Part shown: in pieces, positions 23,765 to 31,962 of the stretch
Layout: the number at the start of each line of letters is the position of its first letter
How positions within the stretch are numbered: the first letter of the stretch is position 1
Source of the DNA: Palsa-504 sp963789225
GTDB lineage: Bacteria; Actinomycetota; Actinomycetes; Streptosporangiales; Streptosporangiaceae
Length of the DNA stretch: 64,000 nucleotides
Assembly: GCA_963789225.1 (NCBI GenBank)
Contig: CAWBKD010000046.1
Span: forward strand, 62,001 to 126,000
Direction of reading: 5' to 3'
Made by a program: the position numbers and the translations under genes
Notes under the pieces: model-generated
What the model was told of the DNA's origin: nothing
Seen by the model: only the letters and a program-made list of their open reading frames with translations
Databases searched by the model: none

Positions 23765-24978
23765 GAACCGTCCTCCAGGGCGGTCAGCCCGGGCAGCGTC
23801 TTGCCCTCCAGGTACTCCAGGCTCGCGCCGCCGCCCGTCGAGATGTGGCCGAACGCCTCTTCCGGGAGTCCCAGCGCCCGGATGGCTGCGGCCGAGTCGC
23901 CGCCGCCCACCACGGTCAGCCCGTCGACCGCGGCAATCGCCTCGGCCACCGCGCGGGTGCCCGCGGCGAACGCGGGGAACTCGAACACCCCGACCGGCCC
24001 GTTCCAGAACACCGTCTTGGCGTCGGCCAGCTTGGCCGCGAACAGCGCCCGGGTCTGCGGGCCGGCGTCCACCCCTTCGCGGTCGGCGGGGAAGTCGGTC
24101 ACCGGCACGACGGAATACTCCGCGTCCGGCGCGAACCGGGTGGCCGCGACCAGGTCGACGGGGAGCACGAGCTCCACGCCGCGGCGTTCGGCTTCGGCCA
24201 TGACCTCCCGGACCGCGGGGATCTGGTCGGCCTCGAGCACCGAGTTCCCGACCTCGTAGCCGCGCGCGGCGAGGAACGTGTACCCCATGCCCCCGCCGAT
24301 CAGAATGCGGTCCGCGAGGCCCAGCAGGTTGCCGATCACGGCCAGCTTGTCCGACGGCTTCTTGCCGCCGAGGACCACGACGAACGGGCGCGCCGGGTCG
24401 TTGGTGAGCTGGCGCAGCACCGCGACCTCGTCCCGGACCAGATCGCCCGCGGCGTGCGGGAGCAGCGCGGGCAGGTCGTAGACGGACGCGTGCTTGCGGT
24501 GCACGGCGCCGAACGCGTCGTCCACGTACAACTCGCCGAAGCGCGCCATCCGCTCCGCCAGCGCCCGGCGTTCCGCGTCATCCTTGCTGGTCTCGGCGGG
24601 CTCGAACCGGACGTTCTCCAGCAGCGCGACGTCGCCGTCCCGCAGGCTGTCGACGGTCTGCTCCGCGAAATCACCGACCACGTCCGCAGCGAAGTAGACG
24701 GGCCGATCGAGCCAGTCCCCCAGCCGCGCCGCCACCGGGAGCAGCGAGGGACCGCCTGCGGCGCTCTCGGCGAACGAGGCGCCCTTGGGCCGGCCCAGGT
24801 GCGCGAGGATAATCACCCGCGCGCCCCGCTCGGACAGCTTCTCGATCACCGGCAGGCTGGCCTGGATCCGGCCGTCGTCGGTGATCTCGCCGGTGCCGGT
24901 CAGGTCGAGCGGGACGTTGAGGTCCGACCTCAGCAGCACGCGCCGGCCGGAGACCTCCAGGTCGTCGATGGTCCGCAT
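23761..24978 (-). CDS. pgk: Phosphoglycerate kinase
   Basis: 405 residues. Makes ATP from 1,3-bisphosphoglycerate in glycolysis. Seen: RVLLRSDLNVPLD (substrate-binding R-x-D-x-N-V-P), VIILAHLGRPKG, YVDDAFGAVHRKHAS, VVLGGKKPSDKL, FWNGPVGVFEFPAFAAGT and VVGGGDSAAAI. ATG at 24978 shares one base with the gap stop (TAATG), so the two are translationally coupled. Confidence 0.98.
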   Translation of the reverse strand: MRTIDDLEVSGRRVLLRSDLNVPLDLTGTGEITDDGRIQASLPVIEKLSERGARVIILAHLGRPKGASFAESAAGGPSLLPVAARLGDWLDRPVYFAADVVGDFAEQTVDSLRDGDVALLENVRFEPAETSKDDAERRALAERMARFGELYVDDAFGAVHRKHASVYDLPALLPHAAGDLVRDEVAVLRQLTNDPARPFVVVLGGKKPSDKLAVIGNLLGLADRILIGGGMGYTFLAARGYEVGNSVLEADQIPAVREVMAEAERRGVELVLPVDLVAATRFAPDAEYSVVPVTDFPADREGVDAGPQTRALFAAKLADAKTVFWNGPVGVFEFPAFAAGTRAVAEAIAAVDGLTVVGGGDSAAAIRALGLPEEAFGHISTGGGASLEYLEGKTLPGLTALEDGS

Positions 24979-25991
24979 TACCGCAGCCGCGAGGCCACCA
25001 GGGCGGTCAGGTCGGCGAGCCGACACGAGTAGCCCCACTCGTTGTCGTACCAGCCGATGACCTTGACCTGGTTGCCGAACGTCATCGTCAGCAGCGAGTC
25101 GAAGGTGCACGACGCCGGGGAGCCCACGATGTCAGAGGACACGATCGGATCCTCGGTGTAGTAGAGATATCCCTTCAGCGGCCCGTCGGCGGCGGCGCGG
25201 AACGCCGCGTTCACCTCGTCCCTGGTCACCTCGCGGCCCAGTTCCGCCACGAGGTCGGTGACCGAGCCATCGGCCACGGGCACCCGCATGGAGAGCCCGT
25301 CCATCTTGCCCTTGAGCTCGGGCAGCACCAGCGCGGTCGCCTTGGCGGCGCCGGTCGTGGTCGGGATGATGTTCATCGCGGCCGCGCGGGCCCGGCGCAG
25401 GTCCTTGTGCGGGAAGTCCAGGATGACCTGGTCGTTGGTGTAGGCGTGGATCGTGGTCATCACGCCCTTGACGATGCCGAAGTTGTCCAGCAGCACCTTG
25501 GCCATCGGGGCGACGCAGTTCGTGGTGCACGAGGCGTTGGACAGGATGTCGTGCGAGGCGGGGTCGTACGCGTCGTCGTTGACCCCCATCACGATCGTGA
25601 TGTCCTCGTCCTTGGCCGGGGCGGAGATGATGACCTTCTTCGCGCCCGCGTCCAGGTGCGCCCGCGCCGTCGGGCCGGTGGTGAACCGGCCGGTCGACTC
25701 GATCACGACGTCCACGCCGAGGTCGCTCCAGGGCAGGCGCCCGGGCTCGCGCTCGGCCAGGATCTTGATCGACTTGTCGCCGGCCCGGATGACGTCGCCG
25801 GATACGGACACGTCGAACGGCAGGGTGCCGAGGACGGTGTCGTACTTGAGCAGGTGCGCCATGGTGGCGATGTCGCCGAGGTCGTTCGCCGCGACGATCT
25901 CGAAACCGCGATCACCGCCCGCGGAGTTGACCGCCCGCCAGAAGTTGCGGCCGATCCGGCCGAACCCATTGATTCCCACGCGAATAGTCAC
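24978..25991 (-). CDS. gap: Glyceraldehyde-3-phosphate dehydrogenase
   Basis: 337 residues. Seen: TIRVGINGFGRIGRNFWRAV (NAD fold), SNASCTTNCVAPMAK with the catalytic Cys, IHAYTNDQVILD with the active-site His, and GWYDNEWGYSCRL at the C-terminus. NAD-type glycolytic enzyme. GTG at 25991 with GAGGAGA about nine bases upstream. First gene of the gap-pgk-tpi-secG operon; the usual upstream neighbour whiA is here 5 kb away. Confidence 0.98.
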   Translation of the reverse strand: MTIRVGINGFGRIGRNFWRAVNSAGGDRGFEIVAANDLGDIATMAHLLKYDTVLGTLPFDVSVSGDVIRAGDKSIKILAEREPGRLPWSDLGVDVVIESTGRFTTGPTARAHLDAGAKKVIISAPAKDEDITIVMGVNDDAYDPASHDILSNASCTTNCVAPMAKVLLDNFGIVKGVMTTIHAYTNDQVILDFPHKDLRRARAAAMNIIPTTTGAAKATALVLPELKGKMDGLSMRVPVADGSVTDLVAELGREVTRDEVNAAFRAAADGPLKGYLYYTEDPIVSSDIVGSPASCTFDSLLTMTFGNQVKVIGWYDNEWGYSCRLADLTALVASRLR

Positions 25992-26058
25992 AGCACACAA
26001 TCTCCTCGTTGATCCCGGTGACCGGGCAGCCGCTCCGAGACTATCGAACATTCTGCTA

Positions 26059-26127
26059 GCCCCGGGGGGGACGACCCCCCGGGCCCCCCCGATCTTGGAG
26101 GGACTGCCCGTCCCCCCAAACCCCCCT
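26059..26127 (+). repeat. Intergenic GC-rich repeat, copy 1
   Basis: A C/G-rich element sharing GACGACCCCCCGGG and TCCCCCCA blocks in the same order and spacing with a second copy at 31980-32046. It lies just upstream of gap, between gap and the YCII gene. Contains self-complementary G and C runs (CCCCGGGGGGG / CCCCCCGGG). The two copies look like one repeat family. Confidence 0.65.
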
Positions 26128-26276
26128 GGCCCCTCGGCCGAAGGTCTAGACCATATCAAAATATAGACCCATTGACCCGAACGAGCGGTGGTGCGCGGAC
26201 CGATAAAGAAAACTGGCCATGATCCTCCGGCCGGGCGTGTCGCTTCGAGCCCGGGGACATGATCCTCCCTCCATCC

Positions 26277-26305
26277 TGTCGATTCCCGCCCGTGGACTTC
26301 GTGTA
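26277..26305 (+). promoter_or_regulatory. Candidate ECF42-type promoter
   Basis: TGTCGA at 26277 followed after about 16-17 bases by CGTGT, about 55 bases upstream of the YCII ATG. TGTCGA is the reported -35 element of ECF42 sigma factors in Streptomyces, and ECF42 factors are known to direct their partner DGPF/YCII gene. Autoregulation of this pair is inferred; the -10 is weaker. Confidence 0.45.
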
Positions 26306-26356
26306 GGAGGTGAGACGCTGGCACCAGTGCGAGCGTCCGGCCCGAGGAGGAAGAAC

Positions 26357-26716
26357 ATGAAGCAGTACCTGCTCAGCATCTATCACCCCGACGAGCCAAT
26401 CCCGGACGCCGAGGTCATGGAGAAGATCTACCGGGACGTCACCGCCCTGAACGACGAGCTGCGGGCGGCCGACGCGTGGGTCTTCGCCGCCGGCCTGCAC
26501 CCGTCGACCACGGCGACCGTGCTGCAGGTCCGCGGGGACGACGTGCTCGTCACCGACGGCCCGTTCGCCGAGGGCAAGGAGCACATCGGCGGCTTCTGGG
26601 TGATCAAGGCTCCCGATCTCGACTCCGCGCTGGAGTGGGGGCGCAAGGCCACGCGCGCGTGCACCGCCCCGGTCGAGGTGCGCCCGATGCGGGAGGACTC
26701 GGAGGCGAAGGCCTGA
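26357..26716 (+). CDS. YCII-related (DGPF) domain protein, partner of ECF42 sigma factor
   Basis: 119 residues: MKQYLLSIYHPDEPIPDAEV, AWVFAAGLHPSTTATVLQVR, VLVTDGPFAEGKEHIGGFWV (the D-G-P-F signature) and IKAPDLDSALEWGRKAT. YCII-fold proteins of this type accompany ECF42 sigma factors; their chemistry is unsettled. ATG at 26357 with AGGAGG upstream. Two bases separate it from the sigma gene. Confidence 0.92.
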   Translation: MKQYLLSIYHPDEPIPDAEVMEKIYRDVTALNDELRAADAWVFAAGLHPSTTATVLQVRGDDVLVTDGPFAEGKEHIGGFWVIKAPDLDSALEWGRKATRACTAPVEVRPMREDSEAKA

Positions 26717-26718
26717 CC

Positions 26719-27954
26719 GTGCCCGCGCTCGCCGACGTGGAGCGGGTCTTCCGCGAGGAGTACGGCCGCGCGGTGGCCGTCCTGACCCGCGTGCTCGGCG
26801 ACATCGCCCTGGCCGAGGACGCGGTCCAGGAAGCGTTCGCCGAGGCGGCCAAACGCTGGCCGACCGCGGGCCTGCCGCCGAGTCCGGCCGGGTGGATCAT
26901 CACGACCGCGCGCAACCGGGCGATCGACCGCCTGCGCCGCGAAGCCGCCCGCGCGGACAAGCACGCCCAGGCGGCGCTCGTGCACGCGCGCGATGAACCC
27001 GTGGAGGAGGGCCCGGTGCACGATGACCGGCTGCGGCTCATCTTCACCTGCTGCCACCCGGCGCTGGCCACCAGCGCCCAGGTGGCGCTGACGCTGCGGC
27101 TGCTCGGCGGGCTGACCACGGCCGAGATCGCGCACGCGTTCCTGGTCCCCGAGCCGACCATGGCCCAGCGGCTGGTCCGGGCCAAGGGCAAGATCCGCGA
27201 CGCCGGGATCCCGTACCGCGTTCCGGCGGAGGCGGACCTGCCCGGGCGCCTCGGCGCGGTGCTCGCGGTCGTCTACCTGATCTTCAACGAGGGGTACACG
27301 GCCAGCTCCGGCGACCAGCTGGCCCGCGCCGACCTGTGCGCCGAGGCGATCAGGCTCGGGCGGCTACTGACGAAGCTCATGCCGGATGAGCCCGAGGTGA
27401 CCGGGCTGCTCGCGCTGACGCTGCTCACCGAGTCCCGCCGGGCGGCGCGGACCGGCCCGGACGGCACCCTGGTGCTGCTCGCCGACCAGGACCGCTCCCG
27501 CTGGGACCGCGCCCTGATCGCCGAGGGGCAGGACCTCGTGCGGCGCTGCCTGCGCCGCGGTCAGCCTGGCCCGTACCAGATCCAGGCCGCGATCAGCGCC
27601 GTGCACAGCGACGCGGCGCAGGCGTCCGCCACCGACTGGGGTCAGATCCTCGCCCTGTACGACCAGCTCCTGGTGGTCGCCCCCGGCCCGGTGGTCGCGC
27701 TCAACCGAGCGGTCGCGGTGGCCGAGGTCGACGGCCCGGCCGCCGCGCTCGACCTGGTAGACGGCCTCGCGCCTAGCCTGGATAGGTACTACCTGTGCCA
27801 CGCGATCCGCGCCGACCTACTGCGCCGCCTAGGGCTGGACGCCGAGGCGGCGCGCGCCTACGAGGCCGCGCTCGCGCTGTCCGAGAACTCGGCCGAGCGC
27901 GGATACCTAGCCGCGCGGCTGGCGGCCAACCGCGGAGGGCCGAAGGCGGGCTGA
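26719..27954 (+). CDS. ECF42-group RNA polymerase sigma factor with C-terminal extension
   Basis: 411 residues. Sigma region 2 at about 10-75 (VFREEYGRAVAVLTRVLGDI, DAVQEAFAEAAKRWP, GWIITTARNRAIDRLRREA), region 4 at about 115-165 (LRLIFTCCHPALATSAQVAL, GGLTTAEIAHAFLVPEPTMA, QRLVRAKGKIRDAGIPYRV). The remaining 240 residues are the TPR-like extension typical of this group (NEGYTASSGDQLARADLCAE, LNRAVAVAEVDGPAAALDLV). GTG at 26719 directly after the YCII stop. No anti-sigma gene is present; the extension is thought to control activity. Confidence 0.93.
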   Translation: MPALADVERVFREEYGRAVAVLTRVLGDIALAEDAVQEAFAEAAKRWPTAGLPPSPAGWIITTARNRAIDRLRREAARADKHAQAALVHARDEPVEEGPVHDDRLRLIFTCCHPALATSAQVALTLRLLGGLTTAEIAHAFLVPEPTMAQRLVRAKGKIRDAGIPYRVPAEADLPGRLGAVLAVVYLIFNEGYTASSGDQLARADLCAEAIRLGRLLTKLMPDEPEVTGLLALTLLTESRRAARTGPDGTLVLLADQDRSRWDRALIAEGQDLVRRCLRRGQPGPYQIQAAISAVHSDAAQASATDWGQILALYDQLLVVAPGPVVALNRAVAVAEVDGPAAALDLVDGLAPSLDRYYLCHAIRADLLRRLGLDAEAARAYEAALALSENSAERGYLAARLAANRGGPKAG

Positions 27955-28073
27955 GCGCCCCCGGCCCCGCGGATGCGTCACCGAGCCCGGACGCACCGTG
28001 CGAACCCGCGCATCAGGTGCCGGAATAACGGGCGGGCCCGCAAGGTAGTCCCGGATCGGGTCTGGAGGCGTCA

Positions 28074-28820
28074 TCACGCCACCTGCCTTGCTGCGGCCGG
28101 GCGCCGCCGGCGTCGGAGCGTCCGTGCCGCCCGGACGGCATAGCCGACGGCCAGGGCTAGGTACGCGACGATGAAGAGCCCGGGGAGTCCGAGTGAGCCG
28201 CTCAAGCTGAGCCCGACGAGCGCGAACGACACAGCACAGAAGAAGCCCGCCGCCAGCGCCGGGAAGGCCGCAGCCGCCAACGGCCCGCCCAGTTGGCCAC
28301 GGCGCCGCTGGCGCCGGCGAACCAGGCGGTATCCGGTGAGCAGGATCGCGCCGCAGACGGCCGCCACTGCCGATATCACGAAGTGGGAGAAGGGGAGAGT
28401 ATGGAGGGGAATCACGACGTGGGTGCCGTTCACGATCACGGCGGGCTGCGGGAGGGGCCTGATCGCCCTGATGACGTTCGTCGCCAGGCCGGCGGCTCCG
28501 GCCGTGACCACGAGCAGCGAGCCCAGCTTCCAGGCGGCCGCGCCGGCGTCGCCGGCCACGGCGGCGATCCTGCCCCGCCTGATCTGATGCGCGTGCACGA
28601 CCGCCCGCACCGGCCCGAAGGTGGAGATGGCCGCCTCCTGAGCCTCGCGCTCGGTCATCCCGATGGCCAGGCCCGCGGCGGCCGTCTCGCGCAGGTGGTC
28701 CTCCGCCTCGGCCACGATGAGCTCGGCCTCGCCCGGCGGGACCCGCAGGCCGGCGCGCAGCCGGTCCAGGTACTCCCCGATCAGGTCGCGGGAGGTCCGG
28801 TCGTCGTCTGCCGCGTTCAC
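28074..28820 (-). CDS. Membrane protein with HAAS/permease-prefix type N-terminus, partner of PadR
   Basis: 248 residues. Cytoplasmic N-terminal helical domain (LIGEYLDRLRAGLRVPPGEA, ELIVAEAEDHLRETAAAGLA, MTEREAQEAAISTFGPVRAV) of the kind found next to PadR regulators, then about four hydrophobic spans (WKLGSLLVVTAGAAGLATNV, HFVISAVAAVCGAILLTGYR, FCAVSFALVGLSLSG, LFIVAYLALAVGYAVRAART). GTG at 28820 overlaps the PadR stop as GTGA. Such pairs often regulate a membrane function; the role here is unknown. Confidence 0.78.
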   Translation of the reverse strand: MNAADDDRTSRDLIGEYLDRLRAGLRVPPGEAELIVAEAEDHLRETAAAGLAIGMTEREAQEAAISTFGPVRAVVHAHQIRRGRIAAVAGDAGAAAWKLGSLLVVTAGAAGLATNVIRAIRPLPQPAVIVNGTHVVIPLHTLPFSHFVISAVAAVCGAILLTGYRLVRRRQRRRGQLGGPLAAAAFPALAAGFFCAVSFALVGLSLSGSLGLPGLFIVAYLALAVGYAVRAARTLRRRRRPAAARQVA

Positions 28821-29188
28821 GCCGACCACCCCAAGGCCTGGCCGGCGACGGGACGCCAGGCGGCCTGGGCGGACCAGCCGAGCACCGCCTGTATGCCAGT
28901 GGCGAACTTCCGCCACTCGGTCCGCTCGGTCGCCAGGGCGGCTACTCCCCTGTCGGTCAGCCCGTAGACGCGCCGCCGCCGCCCCTCGGCCTGCGCCCAG
29001 GAACTGACGAGCAGCCCAGCGTCCTCCAGCCGGTGCAGCGCCGGGTATATGGTCCCCTCGGGCAGGTCGAAGGTGCCCTCGCTGCGGTCACGCAGCGCCG
29101 TGATGATGGCGTACCCGTGCGCGGGCCCGGCGGAAAGCACGGACAGCAGCAGCAGGTCCAGATTCCCCTTGAGTCGTTCGCGATCCAT
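28817..29188 (-). CDS. PadR-family transcriptional regulator
   Basis: 123 residues. PadR winged helix: NLDLLLLSVLSAGPAHGYAI, DLPEGTIYPALHRLEDAGLL, AQAEGRRRRVYGLTDRGVAA. Typically a repressor of an adjacent membrane protein or efflux gene. ATG at 29188 directly follows a 6-bp-arm palindrome (29190-29210). Encoded with the HAAS-type membrane protein. Confidence 0.93.
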   Translation of the reverse strand: MDRERLKGNLDLLLLSVLSAGPAHGYAIITALRDRSEGTFDLPEGTIYPALHRLEDAGLLVSSWAQAEGRRRRVYGLTDRGVAALATERTEWRKFATGIQAVLGWSAQAAWRPVAGQALGWSA

Positions 29189-29189
29189 A

Positions 29190-29210
29190 CCGAGGAATAC
29201 TATGCCTCGG
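29190..29210 (-). promoter_or_regulatory. Palindrome abutting the PadR start codon
   Basis: CCGAGG-N9-CCTCGG ends two bases from the PadR ATG. On the minus strand it contains TAGTAT, a possible -10, so the transcript would begin close to the start codon and bound protein would block RNA polymerase. Likely PadR autoregulatory operator; not a known consensus. Confidence 0.5.
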
Positions 29211-29249
29211 ATAACTAAGCTTCAAGGAGGGGTCCGGTAATCTTATTTT

Positions 29250-29915
29250 GTGCGGCGGGTAAACAAAATCCGGCGCGAGAGTTCCGCGGAGCCAGGCTCC
29301 GGGGATCCCGGCCGGCTCCCCTCGGTCCGGATCGCGTTGTCCGCGGTATTCGCGGTCCACGGGTTCATCTACGCGAGCTGGGCCGCGCTCTGCGCCGCCT
29401 ACGACGAGGGCGCCATCGGCGACTGGGGCGCCCTGCACCTCAGGCAGGATCTGGGGGCGGGCGCGGGCCTGGCCGCAGCGGGCTACGCGGCCTTCGCGTT
29501 CGCCGAGGCGTCGGGGCGGCTGTCTGGTACCTGGCTGCTGGAGCACCTGGGCCGCACGCGCGTGCTGGTGCTGGGTGGCCTGACCGCGTGCGCAGGCATG
29601 CTCATCGCCTCGCTGGCCCCTGATGTATGGCTCGCCCTGGCGGGGTTTGCCGTGACCGGCCTCGGGCTGGCCAACCTGTTCCCCTCGGCCATGACCCAGG
29701 CGGGCCTGCTCGGCGGATCAGGCGGAGTGGCACTGGCCTCGCTGATGGGTTATAGCGGGTTCCTCCTGGGCCCGCCCGTGATTGGCTTGCTGGCCAGCGA
29801 GTTCGGGTTGCGCGCGGGACTGGTCACGCTCTCCTTCCTCGCGCTGGCGGCGGCCACTACCGCCTACCTTGCGCGCGACACCGAAGGTCCGCCAGGTCGC
29901 GGGGAGCTCGGCTAG
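29250..29915 (+). pseudogene. MFS transporter with an internal in-frame deletion
   Basis: 221 residues instead of about 400. Residues 25-46 (VRIALSAVFAVHGFIYASWA) are the first transmembrane helix of YbjJ/FucP-like MFS proteins, but the next residues (LCAAYDEGAIGDWGALHLRQ, LGAGAGLAAAGYAAFAFAEA) are the start of the second half (TM7 onward). TM2-TM6 are missing at about 29388 while the frame is kept. The C-terminal six helices are intact. A half transporter could dimerise, but a deletion product is more likely. Confidence 0.7.
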
Positions 29916-29922
29916 TCCCTGG

Positions 29923-30587
29923 TTAATGGGAACGCGCCCGGCTCGCGATGTGCGCGACCAGGTCCCGGGCCGCGCCGGCCGGCGGGTTCGGCGGGCCGGC
30001 CCAGATGACGCGCAGGGTCCGGCGCAGGTCAAGCTCGGGTGTCTGGACCTCGGCTAGCCGGCCTGCGGCCAGGTCGTCGGCGATGGCCAGTTCGCTGATG
30101 ACCGCGGGCCCTCGATGAAGCCGAGATCCGCGGTCCCCTCGGTGACGTGGCCGATGACCGTCTCGGAGTTGACCTCGGTCAGCGCGACGTCGGGGGCCAG
30201 ACCGCCCGGGTGACCGGCGGCGGCCCGGAATGACGCCAGCCAGGTCGGCAGCACCTGCTCGGCGATCGTGGAGCTGGAGCTGACCCGCAGGTGGCTCTGC
30301 CGGTCGGCGCGCAGCGCGGCGATCCCGGCGTCCAGCGCGGCCGCCACCTCCAGCAGCCGGGACGCCCACTCCGCGATCACCGCGCCCTGGGCGGTCAGGT
30401 GAGAACCGCGCGGGCTGCGGCGCACCAGCGGCACCCCAGTCTGCGCCTCCATGGCCCGGACCCGCGCCGAGACCGCCTGCTGGCTCACGCCGAGCTGGCG
30501 GGCGGCGCTGTTCAGGCTGCCCGCCCGGGCCACGCAGAGCAGCACCTCCAGGGCGCCGAGGTCGGGGACGTGGCTGCTGAGCGCCAT
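29923..30587 (-). pseudogene. LysR-family regulator, deleted and frameshifted
   Basis: Starts normally at ATG 30587: VPDLGALEVLLCVARAGSLN, SAARQLGVSQQAVSARVRAM (LysR helix-turn-helix), and a first effector subdomain ending TADLGFIEGP. Near 30107 the frame shifts, and the text continues in another frame as AVISELAIADDLAAGRLAEV through RDLVAHIASRARSH to 29923. About 85 residues of the effector domain between these blocks are also absent. Non-functional as a normal LysR. It flanks the damaged MFS gene, so both probably decayed together. Confidence 0.75.
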
Positions 30588-30712
30588 ACGGTCAGCATAG
30601 CCAGATACAAGCCAGCCTTGTATCGCGGCAAACACGCGGCCCCTACTGGGGGCGGGCGGCGGAGCGCAGCCTCGAATCAGGACCAAACCTAACCCGGAAG
30701 GAAGTACCGGTC

Positions 30713-30961
30713 ATGGACGGATCCACCGCCTCCCTCATCGCCATCCCGATCGTAGTGACGCTCTCGCTCGGCGTGTGGCTGCTCGCGGTGGCCTACGCCG
30801 CCGCCCACCCGCAGTGGAAGCACGGCGCCACAGCGGTCAGGGCCGACCAGCCCGCGCAGGCAGACACCCCGGCCCTAGCCGAGCCACGCCCAGCTCACCT
30901 GACCCTGGCCGACGCCGACCAGGACGCCATCCCAGGCAAGCCCGCCAAGCTAGCCGCCTGA
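30713..30961 (+). CDS. Small single-pass membrane protein
   Basis: 82 residues: one N-terminal hydrophobic span (LIAIPIVVTLSLGVWLLAVA) followed by a Pro/Ala-rich cytoplasmic or exported tail. ATG at 30713 with GGAAGGAAG upstream. No family recognised. Stands alone, converging on whiA. Confidence 0.55.
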   Translation: MDGSTASLIAIPIVVTLSLGVWLLAVAYAAAHPQWKHGATAVRADQPAQADTPALAEPRPAHLTLADADQDAIPGKPAKLAA

Positions 30962-30981
30962 CCGGTCGGGAAGCTGCCCGG

Positions 30982-31962
30982 CTAGGGGAGCATGTCCGCG
31001 GGGAGGAAGGCTTCTGTGGTCGGGATGCCCTGCTCGTAGGCGCGGCGGTCGGCCATGGCCAGGAGCCTGCGGATGCGGCCGGCGATGGCGTCCTTGGTCA
31101 GGGGCGGATCGGCCAGCTGGCCGAGTTCCTCCAGGCTGGCCTGCCGGTGCGCCATGCGCAGCTTCCCGGCCATCTGCAGGTGCTGCGGGGCGTCTTGGCC
31201 GAGAATATCCAGGGCACGCTCCACCCGCGCCCCGGCCGCGACCGCGGCCCGCGCACTTCGCCGCAGGTTCGCGTCGTCGAAGTTGGCCAGCCGGTTCGCC
31301 GTCGCCCTGACCTCCCTGCGCATCCGCCGCTCTTCCCAGGCCAGGACGGCCTGGTGCGCGCCGAGCCTGGTCAGCATGGCGCTGATCGCCTCGCCGTCCC
31401 TGATCACCACCCGGTCCACGCCGCGGACGTCGCGCGCTTTGGCGTGCACCCTGAGCCGGCGCGCCGCGCCGACCAGGGCGAGCGCCGCCTCCGAGCCCGG
31501 GCAGGTGATCTCGAGCGCCATCGACCGGCCTGGCTCGGTCAGCGACCCGTGGGCTAGGAACGCGCCGCGCCAGGCGGCCTCGCAGTCGCAGGTCGCTCCG
31601 GACACCACCTGCCGGGGCAGGCCGCGCACCGGGCGGCCGTAGCTGTCGATCAGCCCAGCCTGGCGGGCCAGGCTCTCGCCCGCCGGGCCGGTTACGCGCA
31701 CCAGGTAGCGGTTCCCCTTACGCAGGCCGCTCGGCGCCAGCACGATGAACTCGGCCGGGTGCCCGAACACGTCGGAGATGCTCGCGCGCAGCCGCCTGGC
31801 CACGGCGCCGGTGTCCAGCTCGGCCTCGATCACCACGCGGCCCTCAGCCAGGTGCAGGCCACCCGCGAACCTCAGCAGCGTGGAGACCTCCGCCTTGCGG
31901 CAGCAGGGCTTGATCACCACCACCCGGCTGAGTTCGTCCTTCACGACGCCGGTCATCGCCAT
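30982..31962 (-). CDS. whiA: Sporulation/cell-division regulator WhiA
   Basis: 326 residues: N-terminal LAGLIDADG-like domain (VVIKPCCRKAEVSTLLRFAG, CDCEAAWRGAFLAHGSLTEP) and C-terminal helix-turn-helix (ASLEELGQLADPPLTKDAIA, GRIRRLLAMADRRAYE). In Streptomyces WhiA activates sporulation division genes with WhiB. ATG at 31962 with GGAGGTGA upstream. Part of rapZ-yvcK-whiA. Its 5' end is overlapped by the read-through tail of yvcK. Confidence 0.97.
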   Translation of the reverse strand: MAMTGVVKDELSRVVVIKPCCRKAEVSTLLRFAGGLHLAEGRVVIEAELDTGAVARRLRASISDVFGHPAEFIVLAPSGLRKGNRYLVRVTGPAGESLARQAGLIDSYGRPVRGLPRQVVSGATCDCEAAWRGAFLAHGSLTEPGRSMALEITCPGSEAALALVGAARRLRVHAKARDVRGVDRVVIRDGEAISAMLTRLGAHQAVLAWEERRMRREVRATANRLANFDDANLRRSARAAVAAGARVERALDILGQDAPQHLQMAGKLRMAHRQASLEELGQLADPPLTKDAIAGRIRRLLAMADRRAYEQGIPTTEAFLPADMLP

